Positions 52,922 to 60,840 of a stretch of DNA of 60,840 nt are shown piece after piece. The notes beneath the pieces are model-generated. The model was not told where the DNA came from and did no database searches. It saw nothing but the letters and a program-made list of their open reading frames with translations. Each line of letters starts with the position of its first letter. Positions within the stretch are counted from its first letter, which is position 1. A program made the position numbers and the translations under genes. Source of the stretch: Clostridium tagluense (GTDB taxonomy: Bacteria; Bacillota; Clostridia; Clostridiales; Clostridiaceae); contig NZ_BHYK01000026.1 in NCBI RefSeq assembly GCF_003865095.1, forward strand, positions 1 to 60,840, read 5' to 3'.

Positions 52922-54832
52922 TTAAAGGAAAGAATTAAAACTAGCATCAGATGGCATTCTAAGATCTCCTCTTGGAGATAAACTTATAGTTCCTACTTTT
53001 GGACCATCTGGCAGGGCTGAACGTTTAAATTGTTGAGTAAAGAATCTTTTTATAAATTTATCTAACCATTTAATAATTTCATCTTCGGCATAATCGGCTT
53101 TAAAAGCCTCTTTAGCTAAAAATAATATTTTACTTTTGGTGGCGCCTTGCTTCATGAAATAGTAAAGGAAAAAGTCATGTAATTCGTAAGGGCCTACTAT
53201 GTCTTCAGTTTTTTGAGCGATTTTACCATTCACATCTTTAGGCAGAAGTTCTGGACTTATAGGAGTGTCCAAGATATCTAAAAGTATTTCGGAGGCTTCC
53301 TTTGAAGCTTCTTTATCTGATACATACTTAACTAAATATTTCACCAAAGTCTTAGGAATTGAGCAGTTTACAGAATACATGGACATATGGTCTCCATTAT
53401 ATGTGCACCAACCTAAAGCCAGTTCAGATAAATCTCCTGTTCCTATTAATAGTCCACCTTCTTTATTAGCAACATCCATAAGAATTTGAGTTCTTTCTCT
53501 TGCCTGAACATTTTCATAAGTTACATCATGTTTTTCTATTGGATGGTTTATGTCTTTGAAATGTTGCAGACAGGCGTCTACTATATTAATTTCTCTAAAG
53601 TCTGTACCTAAATGTTTACATAGGTTTACGGCATTCATATAGGTTCTATCTGTAGTTCCAAAACCAGGCATAGTAATAGTAATAATATTTTTTCTTGGCA
53701 AATTTAACATATCAAAGGTTTTAACTATAACGAGCAGTGCAAGGGTTGAATCAAGTCCGCCAGAAATCCCAACTATAGCTTTATTAAGCCCCGTATAAGA
53801 GAATCTTTTAGCAAGAGCCGAGGACTGAATATTAAATATTTCCTTGCAACGTAGCGCACGCTTATATTCATTAGAAGGAACAAAAGGATGCTTATCAATA
53901 TATCTATCAAAAACTCCAAGTTCTAAATTTGAAAATTCAAAAGGAATTTCGCATACCTCAAAAGGACATATGGAAGGACTATTTCTAAAACTGATATTTT
54001 TTAACCTTTCACTATTTAACTTATCTATATCAATAATGGAGGTGATAATTTCATTTTCTCTTTGAAATCTATTGTTTTCTTTTAATAATAAACCATTTTC
54101 GCTAATTAAAAGATGACCACTGAAAAGTAAATCTGTGGAAGATTCAAAAACACCAGAGGATGCATATAAATAAGAACACATACATCTTGCGCTCTGAGAT
54201 GAAACTAAGGATTTTCTGTAATCAGCTTTGCTAACGAGTTCATTAGATGCAGATAAATTAGCAATTATATTTGCACCCTGAAGGGCCAAATAGCTGCTAG
54301 GGGGGATGGTTACCCAAAGATCCTCACAAATTTCAAAACCAATTTTAATATTATTGCAGGTGAACAATAAATTGGTTCCAAAAGGGATGGACTTTGCAAA
54401 AGGAAGATTTACAGTTTTGCCTAGTATGCCAAGCCCCTCAGTAAACCATCTTTTTTCATAAAACTCAGAGTAATTTGGAATATAGCTTTTTGGTACTATT
54501 CCTAAAATGTTACCCTTAAATATTATATAAGCACAATTATATAGGCAATTATTAAAATGTAGTGGAGCTCCTACAGCAATGAGTATATCCTTGTTTTTAG
54601 AAAATTCACATAGGGATTCAATTGCACTTTCAGATTTTTCAAGTAATTCCTGTTGTAAAAATAAATCCGCACAGGTATAAGCTGTTATGCAAAGTTCTGG
54701 GAAAACTATAAATTTTGATTTTTCTTTTAAAGCCTCTTCAATGCAGCTTTCTATGTTATTTAAATTGAATTTTATATCTGCCACATTTACCACTGGGCAA
54801 GCGGCAGAAACTCTAATAAAAGAAGTATCCAA
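52922..54832 (-). CDS. nadE: Glutamine-dependent NAD+ synthetase
   Basis: 636 aa, starting at TTG (54832) after AAAGG; no ATG is near and the following FIRVSAACPVVNVAD fits the family start. An N-terminal nitrilase-type glutaminase has Glu in VFPELCITAYTC, Lys in VPKSYIPNYSEFYEKRWF and Cys in IGFEICEDLWV. The C-terminal synthetase has the P-loop VGISGGLDSTLALLV, and GTGDLSELALGWCTYNGDHM. It amidates nicotinic acid adenine dinucleotide to NAD+ in the last biosynthetic step. Confidence 0.95.
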   Translation of the reverse strand: MDTSFIRVSAACPVVNVADIKFNLNNIESCIEEALKEKSKFIVFPELCITAYTCADLFLQQELLEKSESAIESLCEFSKNKDILIAVGAPLHFNNCLYNCAYIIFKGNILGIVPKSYIPNYSEFYEKRWFTEGLGILGKTVNLPFAKSIPFGTNLLFTCNNIKIGFEICEDLWVTIPPSSYLALQGANIIANLSASNELVSKADYRKSLVSSQSARCMCSYLYASSGVFESSTDLLFSGHLLISENGLLLKENNRFQRENEIITSIIDIDKLNSERLKNISFRNSPSICPFEVCEIPFEFSNLELGVFDRYIDKHPFVPSNEYKRALRCKEIFNIQSSALAKRFSYTGLNKAIVGISGGLDSTLALLVIVKTFDMLNLPRKNIITITMPGFGTTDRTYMNAVNLCKHLGTDFREINIVDACLQHFKDINHPIEKHDVTYENVQARERTQILMDVANKEGGLLIGTGDLSELALGWCTYNGDHMSMYSVNCSIPKTLVKYLVKYVSDKEASKEASEILLDILDTPISPELLPKDVNGKIAQKTEDIVGPYELHDFFLYYFMKQGATKSKILFLAKEAFKADYAEDEIIKWLDKFIKRFFTQQFKRSALPDGPKVGTISLSPRGDLRMPSDASFNSFL

Positions 54833-55335
54833 ACTAATTCACGACCTTTCTTTAATTCTTAAATATAGTATTTGTAAAATTGACTTTATATAACCAGTGT
54901 TCAATAAAATTATATCATTATCTTAGATTCATTAGTAGGGACGGTTAACAATTATTTTACCTTAGTTTAAATAATTGTTAACTGTCCCCCACTATTTAGG
55001 CATTTATAGTTCAAATAGTTGTTAACCGTCCCCAAACTATTTTATATTTTAAAAAGGTGAATTAATGAGATAATGAAAGCAAACATAAGATAGAACTATG
55101 CAAGGGCATAATAGAGTATTGAATAACATATAATGTGCTAAAACAAAACTTTATTATGTATAAAAAATACTATATAATGATATATTAACAACACATCAAA
55201 TTTTTGTTGTAATATTATTACAACAAAATGGTGTTATAAAACACAAAAAAGAGATATACTTAAATAAGGATTAGTAATATCATAATGCTTTAAAAGGTTA
55301 TAACGCTAATTGATATTCGAAAGGGGGGGGACAAC
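54833..55335. repeat. Intergenic region with three GGGGACGGTTAACAA-type motifs
   Basis: Bases 54939-54957 and 54971-54989 form an inverted pair (GGGACGGTTAACAATTATT and its near complement) with a 13-nt loop. A further motif at 55011-55034 is on the opposite strand and is identical over 24 nt to 46626-46649. The rest (55035-55320) is AT-rich with no gene; a G-run AAAGGGGGGG at about 55320-55329 is the ribosome binding site of the NfeD gene. Confidence 0.75.
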
Positions 55336-55764
55336 ATGGAATGGAAGCCAATGATATTTTGGGTAGTTGTAGCATTAGGGGCAATAGCTATTGATATTAT
55401 AACAAGTAGTTTTATGTTTATATGGTTTGCTATAGGCGCAATTGCAGCTATAATTTCTATAGCATTTAATGCACCGGTAATTATTCAAGCTATTGTTTTC
55501 ATAGGGGTTAGTGCAGTATGTACATCTGTTGGATATCCTATAGTTAAGAGAACTATAAAGAAAACTGTAACCAAAACATTGACTATGGAAGAAGGATATA
55601 TTGGAAGTGAATTTGTAATAACAAAAGATATTGACATAAAAGCAAATATTAAGTTTCAAGGAATTTATTGGACTGTAAAAAATGTAGGAAAGCCATTAAA
55701 AAGCGGTGACTCTGTTCAAATTATTGGTATTGAAGGAAATAAGTTATTAATAGCTAAGGTATAA
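55336..55764 (+). CDS. NfeD-family membrane protein
   Basis: 142 aa. About three transmembrane segments (about 7-75, including WVVVALGAIAIDIITSSFMFIWFAIGAIAAIISIAF and IQAIVFIGVSAVCTSVG) are followed by a C-terminal OB-fold domain (about 85-142, GYIGSEFVITKDIDIKANIKFQGIYWTVKNVG...GDSVQIIGIEGNKLLIAKV). NfeD proteins pair with SPFH proteins in membrane microdomains; this gene is 30 nt upstream of an SPFH gene. Confidence 0.9.
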   Translation: MEWKPMIFWVVVALGAIAIDIITSSFMFIWFAIGAIAAIISIAFNAPVIIQAIVFIGVSAVCTSVGYPIVKRTIKKTVTKTLTMEEGYIGSEFVITKDIDIKANIKFQGIYWTVKNVGKPLKSGDSVQIIGIEGNKLLIAKV

Positions 55765-55794
55765 GTTTTATTAAAATTTAAGGAGGCATTTATT

Positions 55795-56739
55795 ATGGGA
55801 GTAGGATCGTTTGTAGGTTTGTTTATATTGTTAATATTAGTTATCATGATTATATCATCCATTAAAATTGTTAATACTGGATCTGTGTGTTTGGTAGAAA
55901 GATTTGGTCAGTTCCATAGGATACTAGAGCCAGGCTGGCATTTAACAATTGTTTTCGCAGATTTTGTTCGCAGAAGAATTTCTACCAAGCAACAAATATT
56001 AGATATACAACCACAAAATGTTATAACTAAAGATAATGTAAATATATCAATTGATAATGTTATATTTTATAAGGTTATTAGTTCAAGAGATGCAGTGTAC
56101 AATATTGAAGATTATAAATCAGGTATTGTGTATTCCACTATAACTAATATGAGAAATATTGTGGGAGATATGACATTGGATGAAGTATTATCAGGAAGAG
56201 ATAGAATAAATTTAAGACTTCTTGAAATAATTGATGAAATTACAGATGCTTATGGAATAAAAATATTATCTGTAGAAATCAAAAATATAATTCCACCATC
56301 TGAAATTCAACAGGCAATGGAAAAACAAATGAGAGCAGAGAGAGATAAGAGAGCGTTTATTCTTACAGCAGAGGGTGAAAAACAAAGTCAAATTGAAAAA
56401 GCAGAAGGATTTAAACAAGCTCAAATATTAAATGCTGAAGCTGAAAAAGAAGCAAATATTAGACGTGCAGAAGGAATGAAAGAATCTCAACTTCTTGAAG
56501 CAGAAGGTAAGGCTAAAGCTATACAGGCTATTGCAATAGCAGAGGCAGATGCAATAAGAAGAATAAACACAGCTATTATAGAGTCAGGTACAAATGAAAC
56601 AGTAATAGCTTTAAAACAAATAGAAGCTCTTAAAGAAATGGCTAAGAATCCAGCTAATAAGCTTATACTTCCAAATGAGACATTGTCAAGTTTAGGTAGT
56701 ATAGCAGCTATAGGTGAAATGTTAAAAATGAATAAATAG
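55795..56739 (+). CDS. SPFH/band 7 protein (stomatin/QmcA type)
   Basis: 314 aa. An N-terminal membrane segment (about 5-23) is followed by a band 7 domain (about 25-180: VNTGSVCLVERFGQFHRILEPGWHLTIVFADFV, DIQPQNVITKDNVNISIDNVIFYKV, GDMTLDEVLSGRDRIN). A long Ala/Glu/Lys coiled coil (about 185-265, EKAEGFKQAQILNAEAEKEA) and a C-terminal end LPNETLSSLGSIAAIGEML complete it. These proteins form large oligomers that organise membrane domains and regulate proteases such as FtsH. It is an operon with nfeD. AAGGAGG precedes the ATG. Confidence 0.93.
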   Translation: MGVGSFVGLFILLILVIMIISSIKIVNTGSVCLVERFGQFHRILEPGWHLTIVFADFVRRRISTKQQILDIQPQNVITKDNVNISIDNVIFYKVISSRDAVYNIEDYKSGIVYSTITNMRNIVGDMTLDEVLSGRDRINLRLLEIIDEITDAYGIKILSVEIKNIIPPSEIQQAMEKQMRAERDKRAFILTAEGEKQSQIEKAEGFKQAQILNAEAEKEANIRRAEGMKESQLLEAEGKAKAIQAIAIAEADAIRRINTAIIESGTNETVIALKQIEALKEMAKNPANKLILPNETLSSLGSIAAIGEMLKMNK

Positions 56740-56752
56740 TGCACATGAAAAT

Positions 56753-56829
56753 AAATAACAAGCTGACTTGTTATTTAAATATGCCTAATGCAAAAAAAAG
56801 AAAGTCTGGAAATCAGGCTTTCTTTTTTT
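56753..56829. terminator. Two hairpins ending the nfeD-SPFH operon
   Basis: AAATAACAAG (56753-56762) pairs with CTTGTTATTT (56767-56776) around CTGA; this shares sequence with the inverted repeats at 40406-40535. A second hairpin at 56792-56829 (AAAGAAAGTCTG / CAGGCTTTCTTT) has T runs and overlaps the end of the convergent flavin reductase gene. Confidence 0.75.
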
Positions 56830-57430
56830 GCTTTGACTTGTTATTTTTTACAGGTGCCTTGCTGCTTTTTTTCTGAACTGAATAACCAAATTTGCCTAGA
56901 GGGTTAGAATTAACACTAAAATATTCACCGTGAGAATAAGTAATAAGGTCTGCATTTTCAAAATGAATTTTCCCGTTTAAATCTATTAAGCGGTTATCTA
57001 CATGAGTATTAACAACTTCAGCTAAAAACAAATCGTGGGTACCTAAAGGGGTAATGCTTTTAACAACGCATTCTAGAGATATGGGGCATTCAGAAATTAA
57101 AGGAGCCACTATATCCTTGCTGTCTTCAGTAGTAAAGTTCATTTCGTGAATTTTATCTATTTGTCTTCCTGAGCGCACACCACAATAATCCACTTGTCTA
57201 ACCATTCTAGAATTAGGTAAATTTATTACAAAGTCACCACTTTCTTTTATATATTCATAGGAAAGCCTTTCAGGCCTTATGGCTACAGTTATCATTGGGG
57301 GTTTAGTACAAGCTGTGCCTATCCAAGCTACTGTAAAAACATTAATTTTTCCCTCTTTATTTTTTGAGGTAATTAATACTACGGGAACAGGATTTAGCAT
57401 TGCACTGCCTTTAAAAATAGTTTTTGTCAT
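56813..57430 (-). CDS. Flavin reductase-like FMN-binding protein
   Basis: 205 aa. A split-barrel FMN-binding domain of the flavin reductase family: NPVPVVLITSKNKEGKINVFTVAWIGTACTKPPMITVAIRPERLSYEYI, GDFVINLPNSRMVRQVDYCGVRSGRQIDK, and VVKSITPLGTHDLFLAEVVNTHVD. A short Lys-rich tail (KKSSKAPVKNNKSKQKKKA) ends the protein. It probably transfers electrons between NAD(P)H and flavin or binds FMN; the physiological partner is unknown. GGGAGTG lies before the ATG. Confidence 0.88.
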   Translation of the reverse strand: MTKTIFKGSAMLNPVPVVLITSKNKEGKINVFTVAWIGTACTKPPMITVAIRPERLSYEYIKESGDFVINLPNSRMVRQVDYCGVRSGRQIDKIHEMNFTTEDSKDIVAPLISECPISLECVVKSITPLGTHDLFLAEVVNTHVDNRLIDLNGKIHFENADLITYSHGEYFSVNSNPLGKFGYSVQKKSSKAPVKNNKSKQKKKA

Positions 57431-57687
57431 ATATTTTCACTCCCATTCCTTTTTTTCTATAACATATACATTATACAATACCTGAAAAGATTTATAAAGT
57501 TGCAAATTCAAATGAGACAACAATTTATAAAATTAGAAAAAAATGTAATTTATATGTAACTAATTTGAATTCGTAAGGGTCTATAATGTATATATATGAT
57601 AATAGAATTATAGGGAGTATACTTTTCAACAAAAGATAGATTTTCATATGAAAGAATAAAACATTATATTGAAAGGTGGGAACTATC

Positions 57688-60012
57688 ATGAACAGAAAAA
57701 AAATATTTTCGGTATTATTAGCCTCGGCATTAACGGTTACTAGTACAACTTCAACTTTTGCAAAAACCATGACAAATCCTCAAATTCCAGTTACGCCAAT
57801 TGTAAGCACAAACACGACTACAGGGGCTGCAATTACAAAAAATAGTGAAACAGAAAAAAGTGTTAAAATATCAAAGGAAAAAGCAAAAGAGATTGCAAAG
57901 GGAACTATGAAAACTTATTTTAATACGGAAATAGATGAGAGCAAATTCACACAAACAAGTAACTTTAATACTTCTAATTACAATGGTAAGCAGATTAGCT
58001 CCTGGAATATTAATTGGCAAATGAATAATATGGAAAAAACTATTAACATTAATGTTACCTTAAATGCAGAAACTGGTGAAGTTACTCAAGTAAATAATTA
58101 TCAGCGTAAGATAAATGAAGAAAATGCAGTTCCCACAATGACAGCTAAGGAAGCACAAAAAATTAGTGATGATTTTGTTTCAAAAATCCAACCTAAAAAA
58201 TATAATGAATCTAATAAAAAAGATTATAATAATTTAGGGAATCATGGGTCACCTAATTATAATTTTACCTATGTAAATAAAGTTAATGGCATAGAATTTG
58301 ATGGTAATAATATTAATATAGAAGTTGATGGGGCATCCGGAAAGGTAGTTTCTTACTACAGTAATTGGAATGAAGATTTCAAATTTCCAGAGGTTAAGGG
58401 GATGATAGATTCTAAAACTGCAGTTGAAGCTTTTAAAACAGAAGCTAAAATGACTTTGAAATATATGGCTTTTACACAAGAGTATATGTATTATGAAAAT
58501 AAAAGAACTGTAAAACCAGTATATGTTCCAGAATTTAATAAAGGAAATGTTTTGGATGCTAAAGATGGTAAGTTCATGGATCCATTTAGCAATGGTAATA
58601 TTCCTGTAATAAAAAATTTAAATGATAAAGAAAAGGCAGACTTTTATAATAAATCAAAAGTGGTAACAACTAGAGAAAAGGCAATAGAGGAAGAGGAAGC
58701 AAGAACTATAATAAAAAATTTCATAAATAATGTTTATGGCCAGGGTTATGCCATAGAAGGCTTAGGATATCAAGAGTATACTGAAAACCTTGGCAGTTCA
58801 AGTAATAAAACTTGGAATGCATATTTCAATAAAGGAGATGCATCAAAATACAATGAAGGTGGAAATATATCAATAGATGCTTTAACTGGAGACATATTAA
58901 GCATTAATAGAAATTCAAATGAAGATTATAATGGTACTGCAAAGTTCCAGGCTAAATTATCTTGGGAAGAGGCATACACTAAGGCAATAGAAGCAGTAGC
59001 CAAGTATTATCCGGGCATTGTAAAACAAATAAAAACAGAGCAACCTCGTTATAAATATAATGCTTACGATAAAATGGGTGAAAGAACTTATTATTTCAAC
59101 TTTTCAAGACTAGAAAATGGCATAGAATTCAATGATAATAGTATAAATGTTGCTTTTAGTGCCGTAACCGGCGAGATGAGTAATTTAAATTGTAATTGGG
59201 ATAAAAACATTAAATTCCCAGATATTAAAAATGTTATAAGTAAGAAAAATGTAAGTGAAACAATGTTTAGTAAGTATAAACCAGTACTAGTTTATACACA
59301 AATAAATAAAAGTGATAATCCAGAAAAACCAGAATTAGAAATAAAACTTGCCTATAAACTAAGCGATGCTAATGGGATGTACGACTATACAAATATTGAT
59401 GCCCTTACTGGTAAGTTTCTAAATTATGGTGGTGAAAATATCGACCAAAATATAGAATTGTTTAAAGAAAAAATCAAAGGCAGTAAGGCCGAAAAAGAAT
59501 TAAGTATTTTAGCATCTAAAGGATTAATAGAAACTGGTGATTTTAAATTAGATAAAAAAATCACTCAAATTGATTTAATTAAAATGTTAGTAAATGCAAG
59601 AGGTTATACACCATATATGGCAGATAAGACTGCAGATTTAAAATTCTCCAATATTGTAAAATCTGATGTAAACTATAAATACCTTCAACTGGCTGTATCC
59701 TATGGAATTATGGAAAACTCAGATGGTGAATTTATAGGAGATAAATTAGTTACTAGAGAAGAACTCGCTAAGATATTAGTTAAATACACTAATTATAGCA
59801 AATTAGCCCAGCACAGTGAGTTGTTTAAAATTAATTATAAAGATGCAGCCAATATAAGCAAGGATAACGTAGGGTATGTTGCTATTGCAGAGGCTTTCAG
59901 ATTTATACAAATAGAAAACAATGAATTTAAGCCAAAGGAAAATACAACTATGGAACAATTAGCTATAGGTGTATATCATGCACTTAATAATGTAAGAAAT
60001 ACACAATACTAA
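57688..60012 (+). CDS. Secreted YcdB/YcdC (PepSY-like) surface protein with SLH domains
   Basis: 774 aa from the ATG at 57688 (GAAAGGTGGG upstream; the in-frame GTG at 57676 is inside the site). A signal peptide (about 1-26, ending TFAKT) is followed by two YcdB/YcdC-type repeats: about 50-230 and 330-530. Each has a SWNIN/WNAYF strand and an IEVDGASGKVVSY- or INVAFSAVTGEMSN-like pattern. SLH-like repeats (about 600-774, IDLIKMLVNARGY, VTREELAKILVKY, TTMEQLAIGVYHALN) should bind secondary wall polymer. YcdB domains resemble propeptide/PepSY folds thought to inhibit peptidases. The role is unknown. Confidence 0.85.
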   Translation: MNRKKIFSVLLASALTVTSTTSTFAKTMTNPQIPVTPIVSTNTTTGAAITKNSETEKSVKISKEKAKEIAKGTMKTYFNTEIDESKFTQTSNFNTSNYNGKQISSWNINWQMNNMEKTININVTLNAETGEVTQVNNYQRKINEENAVPTMTAKEAQKISDDFVSKIQPKKYNESNKKDYNNLGNHGSPNYNFTYVNKVNGIEFDGNNINIEVDGASGKVVSYYSNWNEDFKFPEVKGMIDSKTAVEAFKTEAKMTLKYMAFTQEYMYYENKRTVKPVYVPEFNKGNVLDAKDGKFMDPFSNGNIPVIKNLNDKEKADFYNKSKVVTTREKAIEEEEARTIIKNFINNVYGQGYAIEGLGYQEYTENLGSSSNKTWNAYFNKGDASKYNEGGNISIDALTGDILSINRNSNEDYNGTAKFQAKLSWEEAYTKAIEAVAKYYPGIVKQIKTEQPRYKYNAYDKMGERTYYFNFSRLENGIEFNDNSINVAFSAVTGEMSNLNCNWDKNIKFPDIKNVISKKNVSETMFSKYKPVLVYTQINKSDNPEKPELEIKLAYKLSDANGMYDYTNIDALTGKFLNYGGENIDQNIELFKEKIKGSKAEKELSILASKGLIETGDFKLDKKITQIDLIKMLVNARGYTPYMADKTADLKFSNIVKSDVNYKYLQLAVSYGIMENSDGEFIGDKLVTREELAKILVKYTNYSKLAQHSELFKINYKDAANISKDNVGYVAIAEAFRFIQIENNEFKPKENTTMEQLAIGVYHALNNVRNTQY

Positions 60013-60054
60013 AGGGGAGATAGGAAAATTCTCCTTTGTGGTTTTCAAAGGAGA
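60011..60054 (+). other. Mutually exclusive hairpins after the SLH protein gene
   Basis: TCTCCTTT (60030-60037) can pair with AAAGGGGAGA upstream (60011-60020) or with AAAGGAGA downstream (60047-60054). Neither is followed by a T run. It may be a weak terminator or an alternative structure. Confidence 0.4.
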
Positions 60055-60073
60055 TTGAAACAAGAAATTTAAT

Positions 60074-60100
60074 ATTGCAGCATGGCAGATGATGATTTAA
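60074..60100. repeat. Copy of the ATTGCAGCA...TGATGATTTAA dispersed repeat
   Basis: It matches 4239-4265 at 24 of 27 positions, and its second half (CAGATGATGATTTAA) is found again at 32780-32794. All three lie between genes. Confidence 0.55.
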
Positions 60101-60274
60101 GCCTTTCGTATTGCAAGTCATTGCAAAGAGAGCTATTTCTAAAAGTGATAAACAATTAGTAAGTGTTATACTTCCAGTGCTTCTTTATAAATAGGTATAC
60201 AATATAATGATTTTTCAAAAATATGGTATAATAGTAGTAGGGCACATGATTCTTAGGTAAAGTATGATATAGGT

Positions 60275-60649
60275 ATGGTGATGATGATGACAATGGTTGG
60301 AAAAATAATATATGGTGCTGGAAAACTAGTGGGGAATACAGCTGAGTATAGCATTGAGCTAACGGGTAATGTTGTAGCTAATATAGTAGGGCTTTCAGGT
60401 AAGCAGAAGTTGGCTTTAAACACTAAAAAATGCAGTACAGTAGTTGGTGGTGTGGTGGGGAAAACTGCAAAAATAGCAGCAGCAATAACTGCGGTTGTAG
60501 CAGATACAACTGTTATTGCAACTATAAATACTGCAAAACATATTGCTGAAAGTGCTGTACAAACCAATATACGTATTTATGGGCAATCAGAAAAATTTTA
60601 TGATGAAGATAAATATATTGAGGTTGAATATAAAACAGTGGAAAAATAA
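60275..60649 (+). CDS. Small hydrophobic protein of unknown function
   Basis: 124 aa or slightly fewer: ATG/GTG codons cluster at 60275-60290 (MVMMMTM) and the real start is uncertain, with only a weak TATAGG upstream. The middle is rich in Ala, Val, Thr and Gly (VVGGVVGKTAKIAAAITAVVADTTVIATI) and may be membrane-associated. The acidic tail is EKFYDEDKYIEVEYKTVEK. No family is recognised. Confidence 0.6.
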   Translation: MVMMMTMVGKIIYGAGKLVGNTAEYSIELTGNVVANIVGLSGKQKLALNTKKCSTVVGGVVGKTAKIAAAITAVVADTTVIATINTAKHIAESAVQTNIRIYGQSEKFYDEDKYIEVEYKTVEK

Positions 60650-60755
60650 GGAGTAGTATAGCTTAGAAGATACTATAGTACAACATTAATTTTATAATTT
60701 AAATAATATTGCTTGTCAAGCATTTTTGAAAATGTCCCAAAATAAGTGAAACATT

Positions 60756-60785
60756 AGCACCAACTAACCGTTGGTGCTTTATTTT
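60756..60785 (+). terminator. Terminator near the window end
   Basis: AGCACCAAC pairs perfectly with GTTGGTGCT around TAACC, then TTATTTTT. Confidence 0.88.
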
Positions 60786-60840
60786 TCTAAAACCATAATT
60801 TTGGGTAAGTTTAATACACCCCTACTAAATGCTTTATTTT

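Overview
The window is AT-rich DNA (roughly 30% G+C by eye) with strong AGGAGG-type ribosome binding sites, many TTG/GTG starts and many AT-rich hairpin terminators. The gene set (class II ribonucleotide reductase, ATP-type PEP carboxykinase, GapN, MurT/GatD, SLAP and SLH proteins, panBCD) points to a low-G+C anaerobic Firmicute, most likely Clostridium sensu stricto. The species cannot be fixed from the sequence. It is ordinary chromosome: I see no prophage, CRISPR array, intact transposase or recognisable defence island.

Layout. 1-6.9 kb is a cell-surface block: a large secreted 5'-nucleotidase, a SLAP-domain protein, two paralogous membrane-anchored proteins, and a small secreted protein that carries the same terminal module as the nucleotidase. 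7-13.4 kb holds metal transport (CorA-like, MntP), peptidase PepD, a Fur-family regulator, an HD-GYP protein and a rhomboid protease. 13.4-25 kb has an FtsH-type protease, an RNase H, two tandem XRE-TPR regulators, the lipid II amidation pair MurT/GatD, a CapA-like protein and a TPR membrane protein. 25-31.6 kb has PckA, a degenerate transglutaminase-like protein, UppP, a decayed phosphofructokinase-like remnant, a beta-lactamase-fold protein lacking its nucleophile, a 223-bp palindromic element and tRNA-Ile(GAT). 31.7-40.1 kb has a ComEC-like hydrolase, PlsC, GapN, two divergent coiled-coil proteins, a DUF378 protein and a pantothenate operon (DUF2520 protein, panB, panC, panD). 40.5-60.8 kb has a repeat-built secreted protein, NrdJ, gamma-carbonic anhydrase, fRMsr, CvfB, a Ca2+-type P-ATPase, two half-size chromate transporters, YaaR, NadE, NfeD/SPFH, a flavin reductase and a YcdB/SLH surface protein.

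The functional themes are envelope building (UppP, MurT/GatD, PlsC, CapA-like, SLAP, SLH), cofactor synthesis (pantothenate, NAD) and ion homeostasis. The least expected signals lie in non-coding and start-site structure. Three genes (ftsH-like, panC, nrdJ) have no Shine-Dalgarno next to the start codon but have one upstream, separated from the start by a hairpin. There are at least four families of short dispersed or palindromic repeats. Two predicted enzymes have lost catalytic residues. No single complete novel system is obvious; the candidates are ranked in the findings.
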